Shown here piece after piece: positions 8,341 to 19,431 of a DNA stretch of 33,057 bases (the first letter of the stretch is position 1; each line of letters opens with the position of its first letter). Made by a program: the position numbers and the translations under genes. Where the stretch lies: NCBI RefSeq assembly GCF_002198655.1, contig NZ_MWLN01000224.1, positions 12,882-45,938 of the forward strand. The letters are read 5' to 3'. The notes below the pieces were generated by a model, which saw nothing but the letters and a program-made list of their open reading frames with translations, was not told the DNA's origin and did no database searches. The stretch is from Kineosporia sp. A_224. Lineage in GTDB: Bacteria; Actinomycetota; Actinomycetes; Actinomycetales; Kineosporiaceae.

Positions 8341-9158
8341 TGGTCCAGGGCGTCAGCCGGGAGTCCCTCGCCGCCGGTCAGGAGCGCCTCGCGGCGCTGC
8401 TGTCCGTGCCGGGCACCGACCCGGCGCGGGTCGGCGAGGACCTCCTCGGCGTCACCGACGTGCTCGCCTCGTCCGCCGGTCTGCGGCGGGCCCTCACCGA
8501 CCCCTCGCGGGACGGTGAGGCGAAGGCGGGCCTGGTGACGCAGCTCCTGGGCAGCCGGATCGGCAGCACGACCGCCGACTTCGTCGCGGGCCTGGCCCGC
8601 GCCCGCTGGTCGCGCCCGGCCGACCTCACGGACGCCGTGGAGTCGTTCGGCGTCTCGGCCGTCCTCGCGGGCGCCGAGCAGGCCGGCCGGCTCGACGCGG
8701 TCGAGGACGAGCTGTTCCGGTTCTCGCGGACCGTCGCGGGGGACAACTCCCTGCGCGACGCGTTCTCGGCCCGGACGGCCGGCGCCGACCGCAAGGCCCA
8801 GCTCGTGCGCACGCTGCTCGCCGGCAAGGCCGCCCCGGAGACGGTGCGCCTCGCCGTCCAGGCGGCGACCGCCCCGCGGGGGCAGCGCACCGAGGCCGTG
8901 CTCGAGGGCTACGTCGAGGCCGCCGCGCAGCGCCGCCGTCAGCTCGTCGCGGAGGTCACCTCCGCGGTCCCGCTGACATCGGCCCAGCGTGACCGGCTCG
9001 CCGCCGCCCTCCAACGGCTCTACGGTCGCGAGATCCGGATCAACGCCGACGTCGACCCGGCGGTCGTCGGCGGCCTGCGCGTGCAGGTCGGCGGCGAGCT
9101 CATCGACGGCACCGTCGTCGGCAGGCTCGACGAGGCCCGCCGCCGGATGGCCGGCTGA
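8340..9158 (+). CDS. atpH: F1Fo ATP synthase subunit delta
   Basis: Delta caps the F1 head and joins it to the b stalk. The 272-residue protein is longer than the roughly 180 residues of E. coli delta but matches the longer actinobacterial form. The C-terminal part has the family signature around [30 protein letters not shown] split over residues 230-260, and ends in a basic helix. The start ATG overlaps the atpF stop, so the two stalk subunits are probably translated in equal amounts. A 127-base gap precedes atpA. Confidence 0.95.
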   Translation: MVQGVSRESLAAGQERLAALLSVPGTDPARVGEDLLGVTDVLASSAGLRRALTDPSRDGEAKAGLVTQLLGSRIGSTTADFVAGLARARWSRPADLTDAVESFGVSAVLAGAEQAGRLDAVEDELFRFSRTVAGDNSLRDAFSARTAGADRKAQLVRTLLAGKAAPETVRLAVQAATAPRGQRTEAVLEGYVEAAAQRRRQLVAEVTSAVPLTSAQRDRLAAALQRLYGREIRINADVDPAVVGGLRVQVGGELIDGTVVGRLDEARRRMAG

Positions 9159-9285
9159 CCACCGCTCCACGCACGCCGGCCCGGCCGGCACCGCACCACC
9201 GCTGACACACCAGCACGAAGACATCTCGGTCCCGGTGAGGGGCCGGACGAGACGGTCCACAGGACAGAGAGCAGGGACTTTCACG

Positions 9286-10926
9286 ATGGCGGAGCTCACG
9301 ATCCGTCCGGAGGAGATCCGGGACGCCCTGGACGCCTTCGTCCAGTCCTACGAGCCGGGCGCTGCCTCGCGCGAAGAGGTCGGCCGCGTCAGCGAGGCCG
9401 GCGACGGCATCGCCCGCGTCGAGGGCCTGCCGAGCGTCATGGCCAACGAGCTGCTCCAGTTCGAGGACGGCACGCTCGGCCTCGCGCTGAACCTCGACGT
9501 CCGCGAGGTCGGCGTCGTCATCCTCGGCGACTTCAGCGGCATCGAGGAGGGCCAGGAGGTGCGCCGGACCGGCGAGATCCTCTCGGTCCCCGTCGGTGAC
9601 GCCTACCTCGGCCGGGTCGTCGACCCGCTCGGCAACCCGATCGACGGCCTCGGCGACATCGCCTCCGAGGCGCGCCGCGCGCTCGAGACGCAGGCGCCGT
9701 CCGTCGTCCAGCGGCAGAGCGTCAACGAGCCGATGATGAGCGGCATCAAGGCCATCGACTCGATGACCCCGATCGGCCGCGGCCAGCGCCAGCTGATCAT
9801 CGGCGACCGGCAGACGGGCAAGACCGCCGTCGCGCTCGACACGATCATCAACCAGAAGGCCAACTGGGCGTCCGGCGACCCGAAGAAGCAGGTCCGCTGC
9901 ATCTACGTCGCCATCGGCCAGAAGGGCTCGACGATCGCGTCGGTCCGCCGCTCCCTCGAGGAGAACGGCGCCCTGGAGTACACGACGATCGTCGCGGCCC
10001 CGGCCTCCGACGCCGCCGGCTTCAAGTACCTCGCCCCGTACACCGGCTCGGCCATCGGCCAGCACTGGATGTACGCCGGCAAGCACGTCCTCATCATCTT
10101 CGACGACCTGAGCAAGCAGGCCGAGGCGTACCGCGCCGTGTCGCTGCTGCTGCGCCGTCCGCCGGGCCGTGAGGCCTACCCGGGTGACGTCTTCTACCTG
10201 CACAGCCGGCTCCTCGAGCGCTGCGCGAAGCTGTCCGACGACCTCGGCGGCGGCTCGATGACGGGTCTGCCCTTCGTCGAGACCAAGGCGAACGACGTCT
10301 CGGCCTACATCCCGACGAACGTCATCTCCATCACCGACGGCCAGATCTTCCTCGAGTCGGACCTGTTCAACGCGAACGTCCGGCCCGCGATCAACGTCGG
10401 CATCTCGGTCTCCCGCGTCGGTGGCGCGGCGCAGACCAAGGCGATGAAGAAGGTCTCCGGCTCGCTGCGCGTCGACCTGGCGCAGTTCCGCGCCCTCGAG
10501 GCGTTCGCGATGTTCGCCTCCGACCTGGACGCGGCGTCCCGCGCCCAGCTCGCCCGCGGCCAGCGGCTCGTCGAGCTGCTCAAGCAGCCGCAGTACGCGC
10601 CGTTCGCCATGGAGGAGCAGGCCGTCTCGATCTGGACCGGCACGAGCGGCGAGCTCGACGACGTCCCGACCGAGGACGTCCGCCGCTTCGAGAACGAGCT
10701 GCTCGACCACCTGCGCCGCAACACCAAGGTGCTCGACACGATCCGCGAGACGAACGCGGTGACCGACGACACCGAGAACGCCCTGCGGGACGCCGTCCGC
10801 GAGTTCAAGCGCGGCTTCCAGACCGGTGAGGGCAAGTCCCTGGCGTCGCTCGGCAAGGAGAGCGCCGAGGCGCTCGACGAGGCCGAGGTCGAGCAGGAGA
10901 AGATCGTCCGCCAGAAGCGCGGCTGA
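9286..10926 (+). CDS. atpA: F1Fo ATP synthase subunit alpha
   Basis: Alpha forms the non-catalytic nucleotide-binding positions of the alpha3beta3 head. The 546-residue protein has the N-terminal beta-barrel, the Walker A motif GDRQTGKT at 173-180, the segment [15 protein letters not shown] (Walker B region), and the conserved [22 protein letters not shown] stretch, quoted here as the family signature. The ATG at 9286 follows GCAGGGA. The C-terminal extension past about residue 520 is acidic. Confidence 0.98.
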   Translation: MAELTIRPEEIRDALDAFVQSYEPGAASREEVGRVSEAGDGIARVEGLPSVMANELLQFEDGTLGLALNLDVREVGVVILGDFSGIEEGQEVRRTGEILSVPVGDAYLGRVVDPLGNPIDGLGDIASEARRALETQAPSVVQRQSVNEPMMSGIKAIDSMTPIGRGQRQLIIGDRQTGKTAVALDTIINQKANWASGDPKKQVRCIYVAIGQKGSTIASVRRSLEENGALEYTTIVAAPASDAAGFKYLAPYTGSAIGQHWMYAGKHVLIIFDDLSKQAEAYRAVSLLLRRPPGREAYPGDVFYLHSRLLERCAKLSDDLGGGSMTGLPFVETKANDVSAYIPTNVISITDGQIFLESDLFNANVRPAINVGISVSRVGGAAQTKAMKKVSGSLRVDLAQFRALEAFAMFASDLDAASRAQLARGQRLVELLKQPQYAPFAMEEQAVSIWTGTSGELDDVPTEDVRRFENELLDHLRRNTKVLDTIRETNAVTDDTENALRDAVREFKRGFQTGEGKSLASLGKESAEALDEAEVEQEKIVRQKRG

Positions 10927-10960
10927 CGGTTCCGGCACAGGGGCAGGGAGGAGGCACGGC

Positions 10961-13434
<2,474 letters not shown>

Positions 13435-13447
13435 CCTGACGCGCGCA

Positions 13448-13471
13448 GGGACCCCGGGCGACCGGGGTCCC
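13448..13471 (+). terminator. GC hairpin between atpD and atpC
   Basis: Perfect ten-base arms GGGACCCCGG and CCGGGGTCCC flank the tetraloop GCGA. There is no U-run, so it may act as an RNA-stability or partial attenuation element that lowers atpC relative to atpD. Confidence 0.55.
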
Positions 13472-13515
13472 GTGCGCTGCGTATCCTGACGACTTCTCAT
13501 CCCCTGGAGGATCCC

Positions 13516-13791
13516 GTGCCGTTGCAGGTCGAGCTCGTCTCCGCCGACCGCAAGGTCTGGTCCGGCGAGGCGTCGATGGTCATCGCGCGGACCGTCGAGG
13601 GCGACCTGGGCATCCTGCCCGGCCACGCGCCGGTGCTCGCGGTGCTCGCGTCCGGTGAGCTGACGATCCGCCCCACGTCCGGTGACCAGATCACGGTGAC
13701 GGCCGAGGGTGGGTTCCTGTCCGTCGAGCACGACCGCGTCACCGTCGTCTCGGACATGGCCGCCGTCGCCTCCGGGTCCACCGCCAACTGA
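13516..13791 (+). CDS. atpC: F1Fo ATP synthase subunit epsilon, short form
   Basis: Epsilon binds the shaft base and, in many bacteria, inhibits ATP hydrolysis through a C-terminal helical hairpin. The 91-residue protein contains the N-terminal beta-sandwich (ELVSADRKVWSGEA, DLGILPGHAPVLAVL, GGFLSVEHDRVTVVSD) and then ends. Compared with about 139 residues in E. coli, the C-terminal two-helix domain is missing. The stop is genuine in this frame and a new gene starts 18 bases later, so a recent truncation is not indicated. The GTG start at 13516 follows TGGAGG. Confidence 0.95.
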   Translation: MPLQVELVSADRKVWSGEASMVIARTVEGDLGILPGHAPVLAVLASGELTIRPTSGDQITVTAEGGFLSVEHDRVTVVSDMAAVASGSTAN

Positions 13792-13809
13792 CGTCGCGAC
13801 GGCGGCGGC

Positions 13810-14268
13810 GTGGAGGACCTGGTCGTACCCCTGACGGCGCTCGCGACGGCCGTCGCGGTCCTCGTGCTGGGCTTCGGCTCCCTCGTCGCACGGCGGCTGG
13901 TCCTCAGCCGTGACGTCGGCACGTTCGACTGCTCGATGCGCCGCGAGGTGCGCGGCGGCGCGCGGGCGCACCTCGCCGGCAGCTGGATGCTCGGGCTCGC
14001 GCGCTACGAGCGCGACCGGCTCGACTGGTTCCGGTTCTTCGCCTGGAGCCTGCGTCCCGCGCGGTCGCTGGAGCGCGGGCGCCTCGTCATCCTCGGCCAG
14101 CACGCGCCGACCGGCCCGGAGGCCGGCACGGTGCTCCCGGGCTGGGTCGTCGTCCGCTGCGCCTACGGCGCGGTGACCGTCGAGCTCGCGATGAGCGAGG
14201 GTGCGTACAACGGCCTCGCGGCGTGGGTCGAGTCCGCCCCGCCCGGCCAGGGCATCAACGTCGCCTGA
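13810..14268 (+). CDS. DUF2550 family membrane-anchored protein
   Basis: The 152-residue protein starts with one hydrophobic helix (residues 5-27). A soluble, arginine- and tryptophan-rich domain follows, with the motif YERDRLDWFRFF. Both this architecture and the place right after atpC match the uncharacterised DUF2550 family of actinobacteria. Its function is unknown. The GTG at 13810 lacks a good ribosome site, so it may be translated by coupling to atpC, whose stop is 18 bases upstream. Confidence 0.85.
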   Translation: MEDLVVPLTALATAVAVLVLGFGSLVARRLVLSRDVGTFDCSMRREVRGGARAHLAGSWMLGLARYERDRLDWFRFFAWSLRPARSLERGRLVILGQHAPTGPEAGTVLPGWVVVRCAYGAVTVELAMSEGAYNGLAAWVESAPPGQGINVA

Positions 14269-14284
14269 CCTCCCTGCCCCCCGC

Positions 14285-14333
14285 AGTTACTAGCCCGTAT
14301 GACCCAGCAACTGGGTCATACGGGCTAGTAACT
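14285..14333. terminator. 23-bp perfect palindrome, bidirectional terminator between convergent genes
   Basis: Arms at 14285-14307 and 14311-14333 are perfectly complementary over 23 bases with a three-base loop (CAA). Base composition is much less GC-rich than the surroundings. It sits between the convergent DUF2550 and adenosyltransferase genes, the place for a shared terminator. No U-run follows on either strand. Confidence 0.8.
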
Positions 14334-14349
14334 CGGGGATGGGCGGGGG

Positions 14350-14961
14350 TCAGTCCTCCTGCGGCGGGGTCGCCCGGCCGCCGCCCGGCGCCCACAGCAC
14401 GTCCCCGGTGTCCCGGTTGGCGTAGCGGCAGAGGATGAACAGCAGGTCGCTCAACCGGTTGAGGTACTGGGCGGTGAGCGGGTTGACGCCGCCCTCGTCG
14501 CCGGTGCCGTGCGCGTCGACGGCCGCCCAGACCGCGCGCTCGGCGCGCCGGGTCACGGTCCGTGCGACGTGCAGGTAGGCCGAGGCCGGCGTCCCGCCGG
14601 GCAGGATGAACGACCGCAGCGGCGGCAGCGCCTCGTTGTAGCGGTCGCAGGCGGTCTCGAGGTCGGTGACGTACTCCGCGGTGACCCGCAGCGGCGGGTG
14701 CGCCGGGTTCGCCGTGAGCGGGGTGCACAGGTCCGCACCGACGTCGAACAGGTCGTTCTGCACCCGGCGCAGCAGGTCCGCGACGTCGGCGTCGAGGCTG
14801 TCGGCCGCGCAGACGAGGGTGACCCCGAGCGCGCTGTTCGCCTCGTCGACGTCGGCGTAGGCGACCAGGCGCGGGTCGTTCTTGGACGTCCGGCTGAAGT
14901 CGCCCAGCGACGTCGTGCCGTCGTCCCCGGTCTTCGTGTAGATGCGCGTCAGGTTCACCAT
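14350..14961 (-). CDS. Cob(I)alamin adenosyltransferase, PduO type
   Basis: This enzyme transfers the adenosyl group of ATP to cob(I)alamin to make coenzyme B12 (adenosylcobalamin). The 203-residue protein has the family signature [18 protein letters not shown] near its start (residues 5-22), the [11 protein letters not shown] segment and the C-terminal [15 protein letters not shown] helix. It is all-helical in known relatives. The ATG at 14961 lies seven bases after a TAGGCT -10 box and has no ribosome site, so the mRNA is probably leaderless. It is divergent from murA. The B12-dependent mutase at 19432 in this window is a likely user of its product. Confidence 0.94.
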   Translation of the reverse strand: MVNLTRIYTKTGDDGTTSLGDFSRTSKNDPRLVAYADVDEANSALGVTLVCAADSLDADVADLLRRVQNDLFDVGADLCTPLTANPAHPPLRVTAEYVTDLETACDRYNEALPPLRSFILPGGTPASAYLHVARTVTRRAERAVWAAVDAHGTGDEGGVNPLTAQYLNRLSDLLFILCRYANRDTGDVLWAPGGGRATPPQED

Positions 14962-14968
14962 GGGCGCC

Positions 14969-14974
14969 AGCCTA
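14969..14974 (-). promoter_or_regulatory. -10 box of leaderless adenosyltransferase promoter
   Basis: TAGGCT on the minus strand fits TANNNT. It ends exactly seven bases before the ATG at 14961, and no ribosome site is present. Confidence 0.6.
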
Positions 14975-15062
14975 GGCAGTCCGTCCCCGGGGCGCCCGGC
15001 GCCGCCGGTGGAACCGCTCACAGCCCAGCCGGGCCCTGGTCGGGAGCGGCCCGCCGGGGCCC

Positions 15063-15068
15063 TACGAT
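15063..15068 (+). promoter_or_regulatory. -10 box of leaderless murA promoter
   Basis: TACGAT fits TANNNT and ends exactly seven bases before the GTG at 15076. No ribosome site lies between, so transcription should start at the start codon. Confidence 0.6.
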
Positions 15069-15075
15069 TCGGCGG

Positions 15076-16356
15076 GTGGAAGCCTTCAGGGTGGTCGGTG
15101 GCACCCGCCTGGCCGGTGACGTCCGGGTCCCGGGCGCGAAGAACAGCGTCCTCAAGCTCATGGCCGCGTCGCTGCTCGCGACCGGCCGGACGACGCTGTC
15201 CGACGTGCCGGACATCGTCGACGTCCGGATCATGGCGGAGCTGCTGCGGCGCCTGGGGTGCGAGGTCGAGCACGACCCGGAGGCCGGCGTCGTCGCGATC
15301 ACCGTGCCGCAGACCCCCGGCCACCGGGCGGACTACGACCTCGTGCGGGCGATGCGGGCCTCGATCAGCGTGCTCGGGCCGCTCGTGACCCGGTGCGGCT
15401 CGGCGGACGTCGCGCTGCCCGGCGGGGACGCGATCGGCTCCCGCGGGCTCGACCTGCACATCCTCGGGCTCACCGCGTTCGGCGCGCAGATCCGGGTCGA
15501 CCACGGCTTCCTCGTCGCGGAGGCGCCCGACGGGCTGCACGGCGCCGAGGTCCGGCTCGACTTCCCGTCCGTCGGGGCGACGGAGAACCTCCTCATGGCG
15601 GCCGTCCTCGCCCGGGGGACGACGACGATCGAGAACGCGGCCCGGGAGCCGGAGATCGTCGACCTGTGCCGGATGCTGCGCCGGATGGGGGCGCAGATCG
15701 ACGGGATCGGGTCGTCGGTGCTCACGGTCGAGGGCGTCGAGGCGATGACCCCGGTCGACCACCGCGTCGTGCCCGACCGGATCGTCGCCGGCACGTGGGC
15801 GTTCGCCGCGACGATCACCGGCGGCGACGTCGTCGTCCGCAACGGGGAGCCCGGCCACCTCGGGGTGGTCCTCGACAAGCTCACCCTCGCCGGCGCCGAG
15901 GTGTCGGTGCTCGGCGACGGCTTCCGCGTCGTGGGCCCGGAGCGGCCGCGCGCGATCGACGTGGCGACCCTGCCGTACCCGGGCTTCCCGACCGACCTGC
16001 AGCCGTTCGTCATCACCCTCGACGCCGTGGCCGAGGGCGCTGCGATGGTGACCGAGAACCTCTTCGAGGCCCGCTTCCGGTTCGTCCAGGAGGTCGCCCG
16101 GCTCGGCGCCCAGGTGCGCGTCGACGGCCACCACGCGTTCGTGCGCGGCGTGCCGCGGCTGTCCGCGGCGCCGGTGGAGGCCAGCGACATCCGGGCCGGA
16201 GCCGCCCTCGTCATCGCCGGGCTCGTGGCGGACGGCGAGACGGTCGTCTCCGGGGCGCGGCACATCGACCGCGGCTACGAGCGGATGGACCACGCCCTGC
16301 GGGCGCTGGGGGCGAACGTGTCCCGGGTCGAGCACCCGGACTTCGCCTTCGTGTGA
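15076..16356 (+). CDS. murA: UDP-N-acetylglucosamine 1-carboxyvinyltransferase (Cys-to-Asp active site)
   Basis: MurA transfers enolpyruvate from PEP to UDP-GlcNAc in the cytoplasm, the first committed step of peptidoglycan synthesis. The 426-residue protein has the N-terminal [15 protein letters not shown] motif with the catalytic lysine and the repeated inside-out alpha/beta barrel. The active-site loop reads [10 protein letters not shown]. The residue normally Cys115 in E. coli is Asp118 here (codon 15427-15429). Asp at this position is known from mycobacterial and chlamydial MurA and makes the enzyme insensitive to fosfomycin. Its start is leaderless, as described for the -10 box just upstream. 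Confidence 0.97.
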   Translation: MEAFRVVGGTRLAGDVRVPGAKNSVLKLMAASLLATGRTTLSDVPDIVDVRIMAELLRRLGCEVEHDPEAGVVAITVPQTPGHRADYDLVRAMRASISVLGPLVTRCGSADVALPGGDAIGSRGLDLHILGLTAFGAQIRVDHGFLVAEAPDGLHGAEVRLDFPSVGATENLLMAAVLARGTTTIENAAREPEIVDLCRMLRRMGAQIDGIGSSVLTVEGVEAMTPVDHRVVPDRIVAGTWAFAATITGGDVVVRNGEPGHLGVVLDKLTLAGAEVSVLGDGFRVVGPERPRAIDVATLPYPGFPTDLQPFVITLDAVAEGAAMVTENLFEARFRFVQEVARLGAQVRVDGHHAFVRGVPRLSAAPVEASDIRAGAALVIAGLVADGETVVSGARHIDRGYERMDHALRALGANVSRVEHPDFAFV

Positions 16357-16386
16357 CCGTCGCGCCCGCCGCGGGGCGGGGCCGCG

Positions 16387-16725
16387 TCAGCCCGGCTCGT
16401 GCCCGGCCGACCGCAGCACGAGGCGGGCGTTCTTCACGTCGTCCGGGAAGACCATGACGGCGGGGCCCTGCGTCGTCGGGGCGAGCGTCGCGCGCAGGCC
16501 GGCGTCCTCGAGGTGGCGGCGCATCACCTCGGCCTCGACGAACGTGCGGGGCGCGGCCACCCGGACGAGCAGGCCGTACTCCTCGGGGCTGCCCGCCTCC
16601 GGGCGGCGCTCGACGAGGGACGTCCCGTGCGCGAAGGCCCAGCGCAGGAGCAGCACGATGACGCCCACCACCCCGAACGCGAGCAGGGGCCCGAAGGCGT
16701 AGGAGAGGCTTCCCCAGCCGGTCAT
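16387..16725 (-). CDS. Small membrane protein with DUF2007-like C-terminal domain
   Basis: The 112-residue product has one hydrophobic helix (about 10-30, YAFGPLLAFGVVGVIVLLLRW) followed by a linker and a compact domain. That domain runs from the LVRVAAPRTFVEAEVMRRHLEDAG helix region to DDVKNARLVL. It resembles the small DUF2007 fold, which has been called a putative signal-transducing domain without a proven role. I chose the ATG at 16725 because CACACT lies exactly seven bases upstream (16733-16738), the same leaderless layout seen in neighbours. An ATG at 16761 would add 12 basic residues. The gene is convergent with murA. Confidence 0.65.
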   Translation of the reverse strand: MTGWGSLSYAFGPLLAFGVVGVIVLLLRWAFAHGTSLVERRPEAGSPEEYGLLVRVAAPRTFVEAEVMRRHLEDAGLRATLAPTTQGPAVMVFPDDVKNARLVLRSAGHEPG

Positions 16726-17075
16726 CAGGAGCAGTGTGCGGTGTTCCCGCAGCGGGCGCATCCCGCCGCCGGGACGGCGTCCGGGCGGACCTGCGCGGCG
16801 TTCCGCACGTGTCCGACCTGTCGGACGTGGCTGCCATCGTGTCCCGCGGGTCACAGTTGTCTCACGGCCCGGCGCGTGAGACGGGACCGCAGGACGGTCG
16901 ATCGCTAACCTTGCGTCATCAATCGCTACCAAACGTGATACTTGAGGTTTCCTTGCAGGCCGATGTGAACGGAACAGGCTCGACCGGCGTCGTCTCTGAT
17001 GTCGGGACGTACTCGCCGGCGTGTGGGGGGAGCGGCGACCAGGTCGCCGCTCGGCAGCACGGAAGGGGGCGTGAC
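16726..17075. promoter_or_regulatory. 350-bp divergent regulatory region with several perfect dyads
   Basis: This gap separates the DUF2007-like gene from the STAS gene and I see no gene in it. It holds three dyads. GTCCGAC/GTCGGAC with a two-base centre lies at 16811-16826. GTCTCACG/CGTGAGAC with an eight-base spacer lies at 16859-16882. GAGCGGCGACC/GGTCGCCGCTC around one base lies at 17030-17052, just before the ribosome site GGAAGGGGG. The stretch 16905-16955 is clearly AT-richer than the rest and contains GATACT at 16937-16942, a candidate -10 box. Confidence 0.5.
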
Positions 17076-17402
17076 ATGCGAACCGATCTGCGGATCGAGG
17101 TCGTCCGTCGCGGAGCGGAGATCGAGGTCGCCGGCCGGCTCGACGGGCGTAGCGCCCCCGTCGCCCGGGCGGTGCTGCACTCGACGATCGACGACGGCGA
17201 GGGCGACGTGCTCGTCCACCTCGGCGGCCTGGACATCTGGGACGCGAGCGGCCTCGGCGTCATCGTCGGGGCGCACCGGCGGGCTCAGCAGGCCGGACGG
17301 CGGCTCGTGCTCACCGAGGTCCCGCCCCGCCAGCTCCGGCTGCTGCGGGCCACCCGGCTGCACCGGGTGCTCACCGTGGAGCCGCTCGCCGCCGCCTCCT
17401 GA
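17076..17402 (+). CDS. STAS-domain protein (anti-sigma factor antagonist-like)
   Basis: The 108-residue protein is a single STAS domain of the SpoIIAA/RsbV kind. In that family it binds an anti-sigma-factor kinase and frees a sigma factor. The signature GGLDIWDASGLGVIVGAHRRA contains Ser58, which aligns with the phosphorylated serine in the DSSGLG motif. No anti-sigma kinase or phosphatase gene is in the window, so the partner is unknown. The ATG at 17076 follows GGAAGGGGG by six bases and is preceded by a long untranslated region with an 11-bp inverted repeat. Confidence 0.88.
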   Translation: MRTDLRIEVVRRGAEIEVAGRLDGRSAPVARAVLHSTIDDGEGDVLVHLGGLDIWDASGLGVIVGAHRRAQQAGRRLVLTEVPPRQLRLLRATRLHRVLTVEPLAAAS

Positions 17403-17436
17403 CGGCGTCTCGCGCGCCGGCCGCGGGGCTGCGTGC

Positions 17437-17442
17437 GATAGT
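17437..17442 (+). promoter_or_regulatory. -10 box of leaderless antiporter promoter
   Basis: GATAGT lies six bases before the GTG at 17449, in a 46-bp gap without a ribosome site. Confidence 0.45.
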
Positions 17443-17448
17443 TCAGCG

Positions 17449-19326
17449 GTGGTCGAGCCGTTCGAGATCGTCGCCCTGATCGCCGGCTCGGCGGCCGTCG
17501 CCGGCGTCGCGTCCCGGTGGGGGCTGTCCTCCCCGCTCGTGCTCACGGTGGTCGGCATCGCCGTGTCGTTCGTGCCGGGGGTGCCGGAGTACCCGCTGAG
17601 CCCCGAGCTGGCGCTCGTCGGGTTCCTGCCGCCGCTGCTCTACGCGGCCTCGATCCGGACGCCGTTCGTCGACATGCGGCGGAACCGGCGGCCGATCGGG
17701 CTGCTCTCGGTGGCGCTCGTCCTCGCGACCGCGTTCGCCGTCGCGGGTGTCGCGATGCTCGTCCTGCCGGACCTGCCGTTCGCGGCCGCGCTCGCGCTCG
17801 GCGCGATCGTCGCCCCGCCGGACGCCGTCGCCGCGACCGCGGTCGCCCGCCAGGTCGGGATGCCCCGCAAGGTCGTGACGATCCTCGAGGGCGAGAGCCT
17901 GCTCAACGACGCCACCGCCCTGGTCACCCTGCGGATGGCGGTCGCGGCCCTGGCCGGCAGCGTCACGCTCGTCGACATCGGCACGGACTTCGTACGGGCG
18001 GTCGTCCTCGGCCTGCTCGGCGGCTGGGTCGTCGCCGAGGTCGCGAGCGTCGTCCGGCGCCGGGTCAGCGACCCCGTGCTCGACACGACGCTGTCGTTCG
18101 TCGTCCCGTACTCGGCCTACCTCGTCGCGGAGAAGGTGCACGGCTCCGGGGTCCTGGCGGTCGTCGTGGCCGGCCTGATCCTCGGCCACCGCTCGCCGGA
18201 GATCCAGTCCGCGGCGTCCCGGGTCACCGAGCGGACGATCTGGCGGACGGTCACCTTCCTCCTGGAGTCGGTCGTCTTCGTCCTCATCGGGCTCCAGCTG
18301 CGCGAGCTGCTCATGGCGGCCAACGACAGCGAGGACTCGAACGCGACCATCGCGTGGTTCGTGCTCGCGGTCGTCCTCACGGTCGTCGTGTCGCGGATCG
18401 TCTGGATGTACCCGGCGACGTACCTGCCCCGGCTGCTGCCCGGGGTGCGCCGGGCCGAGCCCGATGCGCCGTCCTGGCGGCACGTCGCGCTCGTGTCGTG
18501 GGCCGGGATGCGCGGCGTCGTCACGCTCGCGGCGGCGTTCTCCCTGGACCCGGACACACCGCACCGCGAGGTCATCCTCATCACCGCGTTCGGGGTCGTC
18601 GCCGGCACGCTGCTCGTCCAGGGGACGACGCTGCCCGCCGTCGTCCGGCTGCTCGGCGTCCGCGGCCCCGACCAGGCTCAGGACGCCCTCCAGCAGGCGC
18701 TCGTCATGCAGCGCGCCGTCGAGGCCGGCCGGGACCGGCTCGACGAGGTCGCCGGCAGCGCGCCGGCGGACATCGTCGTCTCGCTCAAGGCCTGGGGCGA
18801 GCGGCTCGCGCACTCGGTGTGGGAGCGGCTCGGCCGCAGCCGCCCCGACGAGGAGACGCCCGCCCAGGCCTTCCGCCGGCTGCGTGTCGAGATGCTCCAG
18901 GCGGAGCGGTCGGTCGTCGTCACCGTGCACCGCTCCGGGAAGGTCGCCGCCGAGGTCCTCGAGGGCGTCATGGAGCGCCTCGACCAGGAGGAGGCGCTCC
19001 TCGCGTCGTTCACGGCGGGGTCGGCCGCCACCGACGCCGAGATCCTCGCCCCGCACCGTGGCGACGCCTGCCAGCACCTGCGCGACGAGCCGATCGTCGC
19101 CGTGCCGACGTCCGACACCGACGAGTGCGAGGACTGCGTGGCGATCGGCGAGCGGACGTGGGTGGCGCTGCGGATGTGCCTGCGCTGCGGGCACGTCGCG
19201 TGCTGCGACTCCTCGCCGAACCGGCACGCCGAGGCGCACTTCCGCACGACCTCGCACCCGGTCATGCGCTCGGTCGAGCTCGGCGAGGCGTGGCGCTGGT
19301 GCTACGTCGACAGCGCCCTGGGGTGA
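17449..19326 (+). CDS. NhaP-type Na+/H+ antiporter with C-terminal UBP zinc finger
   Basis: This CPA1-family transporter should exchange cytoplasmic cations for protons. The 625-residue protein has about twelve hydrophobic helices up to residue 410. They include GAIVAPPDAVAATAVA and the ESLLNDATALV motif with the ion-binding Asp of the electroneutral ND type. A cytoplasmic helical linker follows (410-535). Residues 541-620 form a zinc finger of the UBP class: CQH, then CEDC, CLRCGHVACC and paired histidines in HAEAHF and THP-like spacing. In eukaryotes this finger binds the free C-terminus of ubiquitin. Here it may bind another C-terminal peptide or act as a zinc-dependent regulator. The gene starts 46 bp after the STAS gene. 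Confidence 0.93.
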   Translation: MVEPFEIVALIAGSAAVAGVASRWGLSSPLVLTVVGIAVSFVPGVPEYPLSPELALVGFLPPLLYAASIRTPFVDMRRNRRPIGLLSVALVLATAFAVAGVAMLVLPDLPFAAALALGAIVAPPDAVAATAVARQVGMPRKVVTILEGESLLNDATALVTLRMAVAALAGSVTLVDIGTDFVRAVVLGLLGGWVVAEVASVVRRRVSDPVLDTTLSFVVPYSAYLVAEKVHGSGVLAVVVAGLILGHRSPEIQSAASRVTERTIWRTVTFLLESVVFVLIGLQLRELLMAANDSEDSNATIAWFVLAVVLTVVVSRIVWMYPATYLPRLLPGVRRAEPDAPSWRHVALVSWAGMRGVVTLAAAFSLDPDTPHREVILITAFGVVAGTLLVQGTTLPAVVRLLGVRGPDQAQDALQQALVMQRAVEAGRDRLDEVAGSAPADIVVSLKAWGERLAHSVWERLGRSRPDEETPAQAFRRLRVEMLQAERSVVVTVHRSGKVAAEVLEGVMERLDQEEALLASFTAGSAATDAEILAPHRGDACQHLRDEPIVAVPTSDTDECEDCVAIGERTWVALRMCLRCGHVACCDSSPNRHAEAHFRTTSHPVMRSVELGEAWRWCYVDSALG

Positions 19327-19346
19327 GCCTGCTCACGCGCGGGGCC

Positions 19347-19376
19347 CTGACCGCCGTCCGGACCCGCCGGTAGCGT
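19347..19376 (+). promoter_or_regulatory. Candidate promoter of the mutase gene
   Basis: CTGACC at 19347-19352 and TAGCGT at 19371-19376 are separated by 18 bases, fitting a housekeeping promoter. A perfect dyad, GTGAGC-CT-GCTCAC, lies just upstream at 19323-19336 and overlaps the stop of the antiporter gene. It is a possible operator. Confidence 0.4.
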
Positions 19377-19431
19377 CACGAGCACGGCCGCGTGCGCCAC
19401 TGGCACGCGCCGACGCGCCGGGAGGCCACCG

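Noticed and set aside
16840-16855. Second CRP-like site (TGTCC-N6-TCACA).
   Set aside because: It matches only eight of ten positions, with the left half broken, and lies in a region dense with other dyads.
19327-19431. Cobalamin riboswitch ahead of the B12-dependent mutase or adenosyltransferase.
   Set aside because: The gaps are 105 and 114 bases, too short for the known fold, no B12-box sequence is seen, and the adenosyltransferase appears leaderless.
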